From NCBI RefSeq assembly GCF_027247405.1, contig NZ_CP097463.1:3720001-3784000 (forward strand): a stretch of DNA of 64,000 nt. Reading direction: 5' to 3'. The notes under the pieces are model-generated. The model saw only the letters and a program-made list of their open reading frames with translations, made no database searches and had not been told where the DNA came from. This DNA is from Jatrophihabitans cynanchi. GTDB taxonomy: Bacteria > Actinomycetota > Actinomycetes > Mycobacteriales > Jatrophihabitantaceae. The translations under genes and the position numbers were made by a program. Positions 52,526 through 60,825 of this stretch are shown here, in pieces (position 1 is the first letter of the stretch; each line of letters begins with the position of its first letter).

Positions 52526-53098
52526 ATGGCAACCGCACGAAAGCTCGCTCCGCGCTCGCTCGCGTACACCGTGCCGGGCCTGTCCGACAAGGACGCCAAG
52601 ACCGTGATCGCGCTGTTGCAGGACCGGCTCAACGCGTTGAACGACCTCGCCCTCACGCTCAAGCACGTGCACTGGAACGTGGTCGGCCCCAACTTCATCG
52701 CGGTGCACACGATGCTCGACCCGCAGGTCGACGCGGTCCGGCTGATGGTCGACGAGACCGCTGAGCGCATCGCCACCCTCGGCGCGTCGCCGTCCGGCAC
52801 GCCCGGGGCACTGGTCGCGCAGCGCAGCTGGGACGACTACGGCATCGGCCGTGCCGACGCGATCGATCACATGGGCGCGCTGAACGTGGTCTACGCCGGT
52901 GTCATCGAGGCCCACCGCGACGCGATCGAGAAGACCGAGGAGCCCGACCCGGTCACGCAGGACATGCTCATCGGACAGGCCGCGCAGCTCGAGCAGTTCC
53001 ACTGGTTCGTCAGGGCACACCTGGAGAACGCGGCGGGCAGGCTCACGACCGGTCGGGCACGCACCGAGAAGGCGGCGGCCCGCCGTGCCCGGCGATGA
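52526..53098 (+). CDS. dps: Dps-family DNA-protecting ferritin
   Basis: 190 aa. The ferroxidase residues keep the Dps spacing: His49, His61, Asp65, Asp76, Glu80. The lysine/arginine-rich N- and C-termini (MATARKLAPR; TEKAAARRARR) can bind DNA. It stores iron, detoxifies H2O2 and compacts DNA in stress. The start has TAGGAAAGG upstream. It is in an operon with oxidases that may release H2O2. Confidence 0.93.
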   Translation: MATARKLAPRSLAYTVPGLSDKDAKTVIALLQDRLNALNDLALTLKHVHWNVVGPNFIAVHTMLDPQVDAVRLMVDETAERIATLGASPSGTPGALVAQRSWDDYGIGRADAIDHMGALNVVYAGVIEAHRDAIEKTEEPDPVTQDMLIGQAAQLEQFHWFVRAHLENAAGRLTTGRARTEKAAARRARR

Positions 53099-53768
53099 CC
53101 GTGCCGGCGTCCTGTTCGACGTAGACGGCACCCTCGTCGACACCCCGTACCTGCACGCGGTGTGCTGGGCGGAGGCGCTGCGGCAGTCCGGCCACCCGGT
53201 GCCGATGGCGACGGTGCACCGCGCCATCGGCATGGGATCGGACGAGCTGCTCGATCACCTGCTGGGCGAGGACCGCGACCGGTCGGCCGACGACGAGTTG
53301 GACACCGCGCACCTGACGCTCTACAAGCAGTTCTGGGGCCGGCTGCTGCCGCTGCCGGGCGCTGCCGACGTGCTGCGCAGCTGCTCCGGGCGCGGGCTCG
53401 ACACCGTCCTCGCGTCGTCCGCCTCCGACGAGGAGCTGTCCGCGCTGCGCTCGGCGCTCGATGCCGACGACGCGATCACCGCCGCGACCAGCTCGTCCGA
53501 CGCGGGCTCGGGCAAGCCCGCCCCGGACATCCTGCAGGCGGCGCTGGACCAGTCCGGCCTGGCGCCGGAGCGGGTCGCCTTCGTCGGCGACGCGGTCTGG
53601 GACGGGCAGGCCGCCGCCCGCGCAGGGGTCGTGTTCGTGGGCGTGACGTGCGGCGGCACCAGCGAGGCCGAGCTGCGCGAGAACGGCGCGGTCGAGGTGT
53701 GGCGCGACCCGGCCGACCTGCTCGCGCACCTCGACCACAGCGTGCTCGGCCGGCTGGGCGCGCGATGA
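53085..53768 (+). CDS. HAD-superfamily phosphatase (beta-phosphoglucomutase-like)
   Basis: 227 aa, GTG start overlapping the dps end by 14 bp. HAD motifs I-IV: VLFDVDGTLVDT, VLASSASD, GSGKPAPD and FVGDAVWDGQAAARAG. The subgroup includes sugar-phosphate phosphatases and beta-phosphoglucomutases. It may dephosphorylate a sugar phosphate linked to the upstream pathway. ATGA overlap with mnhE. Confidence 0.88.
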   Translation: MPGDDRAGVLFDVDGTLVDTPYLHAVCWAEALRQSGHPVPMATVHRAIGMGSDELLDHLLGEDRDRSADDELDTAHLTLYKQFWGRLLPLPGAADVLRSCSGRGLDTVLASSASDEELSALRSALDADDAITAATSSSDAGSGKPAPDILQAALDQSGLAPERVAFVGDAVWDGQAAARAGVVFVGVTCGGTSEAELRENGAVEVWRDPADLLAHLDHSVLGRLGAR

Positions 53769-54274
53769 TCACCCGGCTGCTCGCGCTGTTCGTCTGGGCC
53801 TACGGCGTATGGCTGCTGTTGACCTGGACCGTGACGTTCGAGCAGTTGGTCTTCGGCGGCCTGCTCGCCGCCGTCGTGGCGTGCGCGCTTGCGCCGCTCG
53901 GTGAGGTCGCCCGGCCGTGGCGGCTGCTCGACCCGCGGATCCTGTTCGCCGTGCTGCGCCTGCTGGTTGTCTCGCTCGGCCGCATCGTCCGCGCCAATGT
54001 CGAGCTGGCCCGGCGGATCTGGACGCCGAGCCTGCCGCTCGCCTCGGGCATGATCATCGTGCCCACCTCGATGCGGACCGACGGCGGGGTGGGCGGCACC
54101 GGGCTGATCACCTCGCTGATCGTCGACAACCAGCTTGCCGACCTGGACCGGCGCAGGAACGAGCTGCAGTTCCACGCGGTCACGGTCCCGGACGGTGACG
54201 CCGCGGCCAAGGGCGCGGCGATCACCGAGCCGACCGAGCGGTTGCTCGCACCCATCCTGCGGAGGGGCCGGTGA
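53765..54274 (+). CDS. mnhE: Mrp antiporter subunit E
   Basis: 169 aa. Three N-terminal helices and a C-terminal MIIVPTSMRTDGGVGGTGLI / LITSLIVDNQL domain typical of MnhE. It is the first gene of a 4.5-kb Na+(K+)/H+ antiporter module, every member joined by 4-base overlaps, and itself coupled to the HAD gene. Order E-F-G-(DUF4040)-(MbhE/B)-C-D matches archaeal Mbh/Mrp modules. Confidence 0.88.
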   Translation: MITRLLALFVWAYGVWLLLTWTVTFEQLVFGGLLAAVVACALAPLGEVARPWRLLDPRILFAVLRLLVVSLGRIVRANVELARRIWTPSLPLASGMIIVPTSMRTDGGVGGTGLITSLIVDNQLADLDRRRNELQFHAVTVPDGDAAAKGAAITEPTERLLAPILRRGR

Positions 54275-54531
54275 AGGACGTCTACATCGCGGTGTGCATC
54301 GCCGAGGTTGCGATCATCGGGCTGCTCCTCGTCCGGCTGGCTCGTGGCCCGTCGGTCTCGGACCGCATCGTCGCGCTGAACACGATCTCCATCCAGTGCG
54401 CCCTCGCGGTGCTGTTCTTCGCCGCGTTCGCCGACCGCTCGTTCTATCTGGACGTGGGGCTGTGGATGGTGTCCTTCAGCTACCTCGGGGCTCTCGTCTG
54501 GGCCCGCTACCTGGAGCGAGGCCTGCTATGA
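54271..54531 (+). CDS. mnhF: Mrp antiporter subunit F
   Basis: 86 aa, GTG start. Three helices with the MnhF signature VRLARGPSVSDRIVALNTIS. It is a small accessory subunit of the cation/proton antiporter complex in the cytoplasmic membrane. Confidence 0.92.
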   Translation: MKDVYIAVCIAEVAIIGLLLVRLARGPSVSDRIVALNTISIQCALAVLFFAAFADRSFYLDVGLWMVSFSYLGALVWARYLERGLL

Positions 54532-54857
54532 GGCAGACAGCAGTCATCGTGCTGTGCGCGATCGGGGTGTTCTTCTCCTTCACCGGCGCGCTCGGGATCT
54601 TGCGAATGCCGGACGTGTACACCCGCATCCAGTGCTCGACCAAGACCGTCACGATGGGCGCGCTCCCCGTGCTGATCGCCCTCGCGGTCGCCGAGGGGCC
54701 GCTGACGGCGTTCGGCGGGCGGGCCCTGTTCGTCGGGGTGCTGCTGCTCGTGATCAGCCCGGCCACGAGTCATGCGTTGGCTCGCGCCGCTTACAAGACC
54801 GACGTCCCGATGTGGAGCGGCGCGGTGGCCGACGAGCCCCGCGAGGACGACAAGTGA
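54528..54857 (+). CDS. mnhG: Mrp antiporter subunit G
   Basis: 109 aa. Three helices; signature GALGILRMPDVYTRIQCSTK and ATSHALARAAYKTDVPMW. Coupled on both sides (ATGA upstream, GTGA downstream). Confidence 0.92.
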   Translation: MRQTAVIVLCAIGVFFSFTGALGILRMPDVYTRIQCSTKTVTMGALPVLIALAVAEGPLTAFGGRALFVGVLLLVISPATSHALARAAYKTDVPMWSGAVADEPREDDK

Positions 54858-55147
54858 CGACCTTCTGGGTGCTGGACCTGCTGTGCCTGGCGGCGTTGCT
54901 GGCCAGTGCCGTGCTCGTCGTCAAGCTGCGCAACCTCAACGGGTGCGTGATGGCGCTGTCCGCGCTCGGCACCGTCCTCGCCCTGCTGTTCGTCGTGCTC
55001 GGCGCGCCCGACCTCGCGAACGCCGAGATCATCGTCGGCGCGATCGCCCTGCCGGTGCTGTACCTCATCGCCATCGGCAAGATCCGTGCCGACGTCCGCG
55101 ACCGTGGCGAACTCGGTGAGCAAGAGGCGAGGCAGGACTCCGCGTGA
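54854..55147 (+). CDS. DUF4040 subunit (MbhD-like; corresponds to MrpA C-terminal part)
   Basis: 97 aa, GTG start. Three helices with RNLNGCVMALSALGTVLALL and GAPDLANAEIIVGAIALPVL, the DUF4040 motif that in canonical Mrp is part of MrpA. Here it is a separate protein as in archaeal membrane-bound hydrogenase modules (MbhD). Confidence 0.85.
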   Translation: MTTFWVLDLLCLAALLASAVLVVKLRNLNGCVMALSALGTVLALLFVVLGAPDLANAEIIVGAIALPVLYLIAIGKIRADVRDRGELGEQEARQDSA

Positions 55148-56136
55148 GTTCTCCGAGCGCGATCGAGCACGCGCGCCAGGAGCCGCACGCCGGTGAGGAG
55201 AAGCATCGGTGGTGGCTCGGCCTGGCGTTCACACTCGCCGTCGGTGCCGTGTTCGTGATCGGCTTCACCGACCTGCCCCGCGAGGGCGCTGCGCTGCCTG
55301 CGGTGGCGCGCCACGCGATGCAGATCGCGCTGCCGGTGTGGGGGCAGAACGAGGTGGTCAGCGAGATCGTCTACGGCTCGCGTGGTTTCGACACGTTCGG
55401 GGAGACCTTCCTGCTGTTGGCAGCGGTGGTCGCGGTGACCACCCTGGCGCGACCACGCGAGCCGCGTGCCCAGTACGTCGGCGAGGCGAGCGCCGGGCGC
55501 GACGCCGAGTCGCGGTACGGCGGTGGCGACGGCGGCTCCGGATCGCAGTCGCAGGCGCGGCGCGCCGAGCGGGAGGAGTCCGAGGACACTCGCGAGGCTC
55601 CGGCGGACGCCGATCAGGAGCCACTCGGTACGCGTGCTCCCGAACGGGCCGTGGCGATGACCCTGGTCGTGCGGCTCGGCGCCCGGATCGCCGCGCTGAT
55701 CCTCGCCGTCGCCTCGATCTACCTTGCCGCATGGGGCTATACGCCGGGCGGCGGCTTCCCGGCCGGGGCGGCGATCGCCGGGGTGCTGATCTTGCTGTAC
55801 GCCGCGTTCGGGCACCGGGCCCTCAGCGGTGCGGTGCGGCCGGGCGTGCTCGAACCGATCGAGCTGCTCGGTGCGTCCGCGATCATCGCGATCGGGCTGT
55901 TCGGCCTGCTGTTCAAGGGATCGCTCTTCGCGAACTTCCTGACGCTGGCGCAGCCCGGCACGATTCGCGCGGGTGGCACGAACCAGTTGTACTCCGGCAG
56001 CGAGCTGATCGAGGTGGCAACCGGGCTGATCATCGCCGTCTTCAGCCTGCTCGGCATGCGGCACGACTGGGCCGCCGACGATGCTGACGGTGACGAGGGC
56101 GACGCGGCCAGGGACGACGCGAGCGGTGCGCGATGA
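55144..56136 (+). CDS. MbhE-MrpB fusion subunit
   Basis: 330 aa, GTG start. Residues about 20-105 are MbhE-like (two helices, with ETFLLLAAVVAVTTLAR). A charged linker of about 60 residues (GGGDGGSGSQSQARRAEREE) follows. Residues about 170-310 are MrpB (GGGFPAGAAIAGVLILLYAA, then FLTLAQPGTIRAGGTN). In archaea these are separate subunits, so this is a gene fusion. Acidic C-terminal tail. Confidence 0.85.
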   Translation: MSSPSAIEHARQEPHAGEEKHRWWLGLAFTLAVGAVFVIGFTDLPREGAALPAVARHAMQIALPVWGQNEVVSEIVYGSRGFDTFGETFLLLAAVVAVTTLARPREPRAQYVGEASAGRDAESRYGGGDGGSGSQSQARRAEREESEDTREAPADADQEPLGTRAPERAVAMTLVVRLGARIAALILAVASIYLAAWGYTPGGGFPAGAAIAGVLILLYAAFGHRALSGAVRPGVLEPIELLGASAIIAIGLFGLLFKGSLFANFLTLAQPGTIRAGGTNQLYSGSELIEVATGLIIAVFSLLGMRHDWAADDADGDEGDAARDDASGAR

Positions 56137-56501
56137 TCGTCGTCAACTATCTCGCCGCCGCCGCCATCTTCTGCCTCGGCCTGTACACCGTGCTCACCCG
56201 CCGCGACCTGGTCAAGATCGTCATGGGGCTCTCACTGATGGAGGCGTCCACCTACCTGCTGATCGCCTCGCTCGCGTACCGCAAGAAGGCAACCGCACCG
56301 GTGCTCACCAGCCCACCGAGCGGCACGAGCCAGCAGGACCTGGTGCGCGGTACCGTCTCCGACCCGGTGCTGCAGAACTTCTGCCTCACCGCGATCATCA
56401 TCGGGGTCGCGGTCAGTGCGGTCTTCCTCACCGTCGTCGTGCGCGTCACGCAGCACTACCGCACCGTCGACGCCGACGAGCTGACGGCGTTGCACGGGTG
56501 A
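56133..56501 (+). CDS. mnhC: Mrp antiporter subunit C (NuoK-like)
   Basis: 122 aa. Three helices with FCLGLYTVLTRRDLVKIVMG and NFCLTAIIIGVAVSAVFLTV; homologous to complex I subunit NuoK. The segment between helices 2 and 3 is slightly expanded (ATAPVLTSPPSGTSQQDLV). ATGA and GTGA overlaps. Confidence 0.9.
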   Translation: MIVVNYLAAAAIFCLGLYTVLTRRDLVKIVMGLSLMEASTYLLIASLAYRKKATAPVLTSPPSGTSQQDLVRGTVSDPVLQNFCLTAIIIGVAVSAVFLTVVVRVTQHYRTVDADELTALHG

Positions 56502-58240
56502 GCGCCGCCGAACTGCTGCCGCTGCCGGTCGTGATCCCGATCTGCGGCGCGGTGCTGAGCCCGCTGGTGGTGAAGCTGGACCGCCGCCTCGGCCTGGTCG
56601 TCGGGATCGTCGCCATGCTGGGCACGCTGGCGACCCTGCTGCCGATCGCGAGCCAGGTGTACGGCGGTGGCGGTCGCGTCGTGGTGCACTACTTCAGCGG
56701 CGAGCGGCCGTTCGGCGGCCACGAGCTCGGAATCGCGTTCGGTGCCGATCCGTTCGGGATGTCGTTCGCGCTACTGACCGCGGGCCTGGGCGTGCTGCTG
56801 ATGATCGCGCTGCTGTCCGAGCTCGCCGACCTGGGCAAGCGTGAACTCGGTGGACTGTCGTGTCTTGCGCTGCTGCTGCTCGCGGCACTGATCGGTGCCG
56901 CATTGACCGCCGACACCATCAACCTGTTCGTCTGGTTCGAGGTCGCTGCGCTGGCCAGCTACGGCCTCACCGGCTTCTTTCTCGAGCAGCCGCCGGCGTT
57001 GGAGGCGACGTTCAAGGCGGTGGTGTTGACCAGCATCGGCGGCTTCGTGGTGTTCGCAGGTTCGGCGATGCTGTACAGCACGGACGGGGCGCTCAACTTC
57101 GGTCAACTGCACGCCGCGCTGCCGCACGCACCCGGCCGCGCCGAGCTGGTGGCACTCGCGTTCCTCGTCGCGGGCTACGCCACCAAGGCCGGGCTGGCGC
57201 CGTTCCACGGCTGGCTGCCCGACGCGCATGCGCAAGGCCCGGCCGCGGTCCCGGCGCTGTTCTCCGCGCTGATGGTCGACCTCGGGGTGATCGCACTCGT
57301 GCGGATCGTGCTGCAGGTCTACGGGCCGGTCAGCGCCCACCGAGCGCTGGGCCTGCTGACCGCGCTCGGCGTGGTGTCCGCGCTGCTCGGCGCGCTGATG
57401 GCGCTGTGCCAGGACGACCTGAAACGGTTGCTCGCCTGGGACACGATCTCCCAGGTCGGCATCCTGCTCGTCGGCTTCGCCTCCGCGACCGACGAGGGTG
57501 TCGGCGGCGCCGTCTTCCACCTGGTCAACCACGGCCTGTTCAAGGCACTGCTGTTCCTGTGCGCCGGCGTCGTCGTGCACGTCACCGGACTCACCAAGCT
57601 GTCCGAGCTCGGTGGCCTCGCCCGACGGAAACCAGTGATCACCGGCTGCTTCGCGGTCGGTGCCCTGGCGATCGCGGGCGTCCCCGGCCTGAACGCCTAC
57701 GCCTCGCTCGGGCTCATCCACGACGGCTTGCAGCACACCCCGGTGATCCTCGCGGGCGCGGTCGCCGCCCAGGCGATCACCGTCGCCGTGTTCGCGCGCG
57801 CCCTGTGGCTGGGCTTCCTGCGGCCCCGGGCGCGTGCCTACGAGCGCCTGGAGCGGACGCCCCGGGCATTGGGTGGGGTGCTCGTCGTACTGGCTGTCGG
57901 CACCGTCGGCATCGGCACCGTCCCGTATCAGTTGGTACGTAGCGTGGCCGCCCCGGCCGCGTCCATCGTGCTCGACCCTGCTCGTTACGCGAGTGCGCTG
58001 CTGCACGGCGGCGGGTCACTCGTGACGACGCCGATCCCGTTCGACTACGCCAAGCCCGAAGACCTGTTACTGGCACTGCTGGAACTGGTGGTCGGCCTGG
58101 TGCTGGCGGCACTGTGGGTGCGTTTCGGCGAGCCCAGGCCGGTGACCTGGCTACGCCGGCTGCACACCGGTTCGGTCAACGACTACGCCACCTTCGTCGC
58201 GGGCGGTCTGGTGCTCGGCGCGGGTGTGCTGCTGATCTGA
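56498..58240 (+). CDS. mnhD: Mrp antiporter subunit D (NuoM/N-like ion-translocating subunit)
   Basis: 580 aa, GTG start. About 14 helices; complex-I-type key residues lie in NLFVWFEVAALASYGLTGFF (Glu of the proton channel) and TKAGLAPFHGWLPDAHAQGP (Lys and His). It is the only large antiporter subunit in the operon: the NuoL-like N-terminal part of MrpA is missing. It therefore carries ion translocation by itself or with a subunit encoded elsewhere. Confidence 0.93.
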   Translation: MSAAELLPLPVVIPICGAVLSPLVVKLDRRLGLVVGIVAMLGTLATLLPIASQVYGGGGRVVVHYFSGERPFGGHELGIAFGADPFGMSFALLTAGLGVLLMIALLSELADLGKRELGGLSCLALLLLAALIGAALTADTINLFVWFEVAALASYGLTGFFLEQPPALEATFKAVVLTSIGGFVVFAGSAMLYSTDGALNFGQLHAALPHAPGRAELVALAFLVAGYATKAGLAPFHGWLPDAHAQGPAAVPALFSALMVDLGVIALVRIVLQVYGPVSAHRALGLLTALGVVSALLGALMALCQDDLKRLLAWDTISQVGILLVGFASATDEGVGGAVFHLVNHGLFKALLFLCAGVVVHVTGLTKLSELGGLARRKPVITGCFAVGALAIAGVPGLNAYASLGLIHDGLQHTPVILAGAVAAQAITVAVFARALWLGFLRPRARAYERLERTPRALGGVLVVLAVGTVGIGTVPYQLVRSVAAPAASIVLDPARYASALLHGGGSLVTTPIPFDYAKPEDLLLALLELVVGLVLAALWVRFGEPRPVTWLRRLHTGSVNDYATFVAGGLVLGAGVLLI

Positions 58241-58339
58241 GCGTCCCGGTGCCGGCGCGCGCGGCGGACGCCGGGCAGGGAACGGTACGGCCGTCCACCG
58301 GCCGATGAGCCGAACGGGTGACTGGAGGCTGCCCGTACG

Positions 58340-59317
58340 GTGAGCGATGTGACGCGACGTATCGGTGTGTTCTTCCTCGGTGGCACGATCAGCATGGCCG
58401 GCCACGGCGGCGGCGCCGTCGTCCGGCTGGCCGGTGACGAACTGCTCGCCGGTGTGCCACAGCTTGCCGCGCTGGACGTCACGATCGAGGCCAGGCAGTT
58501 CCGCAGCCTGCCGAGCGCCGCGCTGTCCTTCGACGACATCGTCGAGCTCGTCGCGGCGGCGCGCGAACTCGATGCCGACGGCGTGGTGGTGGTACAGGGC
58601 ACCGACACCATCGAGGAGACCGCCTACCTGATCGACCTGCTGTGGGATGCGGACGCCCCGATCGTCGTCACCGGCGCGATGCGCAACCCGACGCTCGCCG
58701 GTCCGGACGGGCCGGCCAATCTGCTTGCCGCGGTCGTGGTCGCGGGCGGCGTGTCGTTCCGCCGGCTCGGTGCGCTCGTCGTCTTCAACGACCAGGTGCA
58801 CGCGGCACGCTTCGTGCGCAAGACGCACACCACCAGCACGGCGACGTTCGTCTCGCACAACGCCGGCCCGCTCGGGCACCTCGTCGAGGACGCGGCGGTC
58901 GCGCTCACCGCGATCGGCAGGCGGCCGACCTACCGGATCACGACGCCGGTCACCGCGCGGGTGCCGGTGCTGGCCGTCGGGCTCGACGACGACGGCATGC
59001 TGATCACCGGGGTCGCCGGGCGCTGCGACGGGCTGGTGGTCGCCGGGTTCGGTGCCGGGCACGTTCCGCCGCCGATGGCCGAGGCGTTGGGTGAGCTCGC
59101 GCAGCGCGTCCCGGTGGTGCTCGCCTCGCGCGCCGGTGCGGGCGCCGTGCTGACTCGCACGTACGGGTTCGTCGGTTCGGAGAGCGACCTGCTCGCCCGC
59201 GGTCTGATCGGCAGCGGCTGGCTGGACCAGTACAAGGCGCGCGTGCTGCTGCGCGTGCTGCTCGCCTCCGGTCACGACCGGGCGGCGATTGCCGCGGCGT
59301 TCCCGGCGGCGTGCTGA
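58340..59317 (+). CDS. Type-I/II L-asparaginase-like amidohydrolase
   Basis: 325 aa, GTG start with CTGGAGG upstream. First catalytic Thr in FFLGGTISMAG (Thr16), second in VVQGTDTIEETAYLI, the Lys of the second triad in VTGAMRNPTLAGPDGPANLL region. No signal peptide, so it acts in the cytoplasm, hydrolysing asparagine to aspartate and ammonia. It is convergent with the amine oxidase. Confidence 0.9.
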   Translation: MSDVTRRIGVFFLGGTISMAGHGGGAVVRLAGDELLAGVPQLAALDVTIEARQFRSLPSAALSFDDIVELVAAARELDADGVVVVQGTDTIEETAYLIDLLWDADAPIVVTGAMRNPTLAGPDGPANLLAAVVVAGGVSFRRLGALVVFNDQVHAARFVRKTHTTSTATFVSHNAGPLGHLVEDAAVALTAIGRRPTYRITTPVTARVPVLAVGLDDDGMLITGVAGRCDGLVVAGFGAGHVPPPMAEALGELAQRVPVVLASRAGAGAVLTRTYGFVGSESDLLARGLIGSGWLDQYKARVLLRVLLASGHDRAAIAAAFPAAC

Positions 59318-59332
59318 GCGACACGTGCGGAG

Positions 59333-60820
59333 CTACAGCGCGCCGTCCACCTCGCGCGCGGCGCGTTCGCCCGAGCGCACCGCACCATCCATGTAGCCGG
59401 TCCAGTACTCGGCGCTCTCGGTGCCGGCCCAGTGCACCCGTCCCGACGGCGCGCGCAGCGCCGGCCCGAACTCGGTGAGCGTGCCCGGGCCGAGGATCGC
59501 GGTCGGGCCGCCGCGGCTCCACTGCTCGGCCGGCCAGTCCATGTCGAAGTAGCCGGACGGGTGCAAGAACGCGTCGTCGCCGAACAGGCGCGCGTACTGG
59601 GCGAGCACGCCGGCTCGCCGCTCGGCCGGCGCCTTCGCGCTCCAGGTGCGGTACTGGTCGCCGCCCACGAACCCGGCGAGCACGCCCGGCGTCCCGGACG
59701 GCGGCGAGTTGTCGAAGGAGTAGCCGACCGGGCCGCCGACGGTGAGGAACTGGCCGGTCAACCCGGCGCCCCGCCAGAACGCGGTGGGGTACACGGCCTC
59801 GACCTTCATCAGCGCGCCCATCGCGGCGCGCTGCATCAACTGGTCGCGCGCGGTGGGGAGCAGCGGCGCGAAATCGATGCGCGCGGCAAGTGCCGGCGGC
59901 ACCGCCACGATCGCGGCGCGTGCGGTGACGCTCAGCGCGTCCGAACGCACCACGACATCCGTGCCGGTCTGGTCGATGCTGCGCACCGGGGCGTTGAGCC
60001 GAACCCGGTCGCCGAGCGCCGCGGCGACGCGTTGCGCGACGAGCTGCGAGCCTCCCACGAACCTGCTCTGCTGCGCGCCACCGCGCACGTTGATCAGCCG
60101 CTCGAACGTCCCGCGGTTGCTCGCGTTTCCTGCGGCGGCGACGTAGGCGAGCACGAACAGCATCGACACGTCGCGCGGCTCGGCGCCGACCAGGGCTTGG
60201 GTGAACGGCGCGAGCAGGCCGACGATGCCCTCGCCGTTGACCGAGTTCGCGCGGGCCCAGGTCTCGAGCGTCTGCGCGTCGTAGTGTGCGGCATTCGGCG
60301 CGGTCCACGGGGCGTCGACCGGAACCTTCGCCGCCAGCAGGTCGATCTGCTGGCTCAGCTTGACGATGTCGGCGAGCAGCAGCGGGTCCGTCGGCGCGGT
60401 GCCGAGCACGCCGGTGTCGCTGTAGCGCAGGTGGATCAGGCCGTTGCGGTAGACGTTCTTGCCGGTGTCGTAGGCGTCGAAGGTGCCCACGCCGACCGCG
60501 TCGGCAAGCGCGGCGATCCGGTCCTGCGTCGGCCCGATGAACTCCCCACCTGCCTCGGCAACGTGCCCGCCGCCGATCGGGTGGTTCAGCACCCGGCCAC
60601 CCACCCGGTCGCGCGCCTCGAGCACGAGCACCGAACGGCCGCGCGCGGTGAGCTCGCGCGCTGCGGTGAGCCCGGCAAGCCCGGCACCCACGACGACGAC
60701 CTCGGCGCTGGCGGTGGCGGCCCCGGCAGCGCGTGCGCCGAGCGTGCTCGCGGCGGTGGCGGCGGCACCGGTCGCGAGCGCCCCGGCCAGGAAGGTGCGA
60801 CGCGGCAGCGTCCGTCCCAT
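59333..60820 (-). CDS. Secreted flavin-containing amine oxidase
   Basis: 495 aa from ATG 60820, preferred for the GGGGTG upstream; GTG 60829 would give a 4-base overlap with the oxidoreductase. Twin-arginine signal RTLPRRTFLAG (Arg7-Arg8) followed by an Ala-rich helix and AAGAATA cleavage region. FAD dinucleotide motif VVVVGAGLAGLTAARELTAR, VLEARDRVGGRV, and C-terminal WAGTESAEYWTGYMDGAVRS. It oxidises a primary or polyamine outside the membrane, giving aldehyde, ammonia and H2O2. Confidence 0.93.
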   Translation of the reverse strand: MGRTLPRRTFLAGALATGAAATAASTLGARAAGAATASAEVVVVGAGLAGLTAARELTARGRSVLVLEARDRVGGRVLNHPIGGGHVAEAGGEFIGPTQDRIAALADAVGVGTFDAYDTGKNVYRNGLIHLRYSDTGVLGTAPTDPLLLADIVKLSQQIDLLAAKVPVDAPWTAPNAAHYDAQTLETWARANSVNGEGIVGLLAPFTQALVGAEPRDVSMLFVLAYVAAAGNASNRGTFERLINVRGGAQQSRFVGGSQLVAQRVAAALGDRVRLNAPVRSIDQTGTDVVVRSDALSVTARAAIVAVPPALAARIDFAPLLPTARDQLMQRAAMGALMKVEAVYPTAFWRGAGLTGQFLTVGGPVGYSFDNSPPSGTPGVLAGFVGGDQYRTWSAKAPAERRAGVLAQYARLFGDDAFLHPSGYFDMDWPAEQWSRGGPTAILGPGTLTEFGPALRAPSGRVHWAGTESAEYWTGYMDGAVRSGERAAREVDGAL

Positions 60821-60825
60821 GGCGA

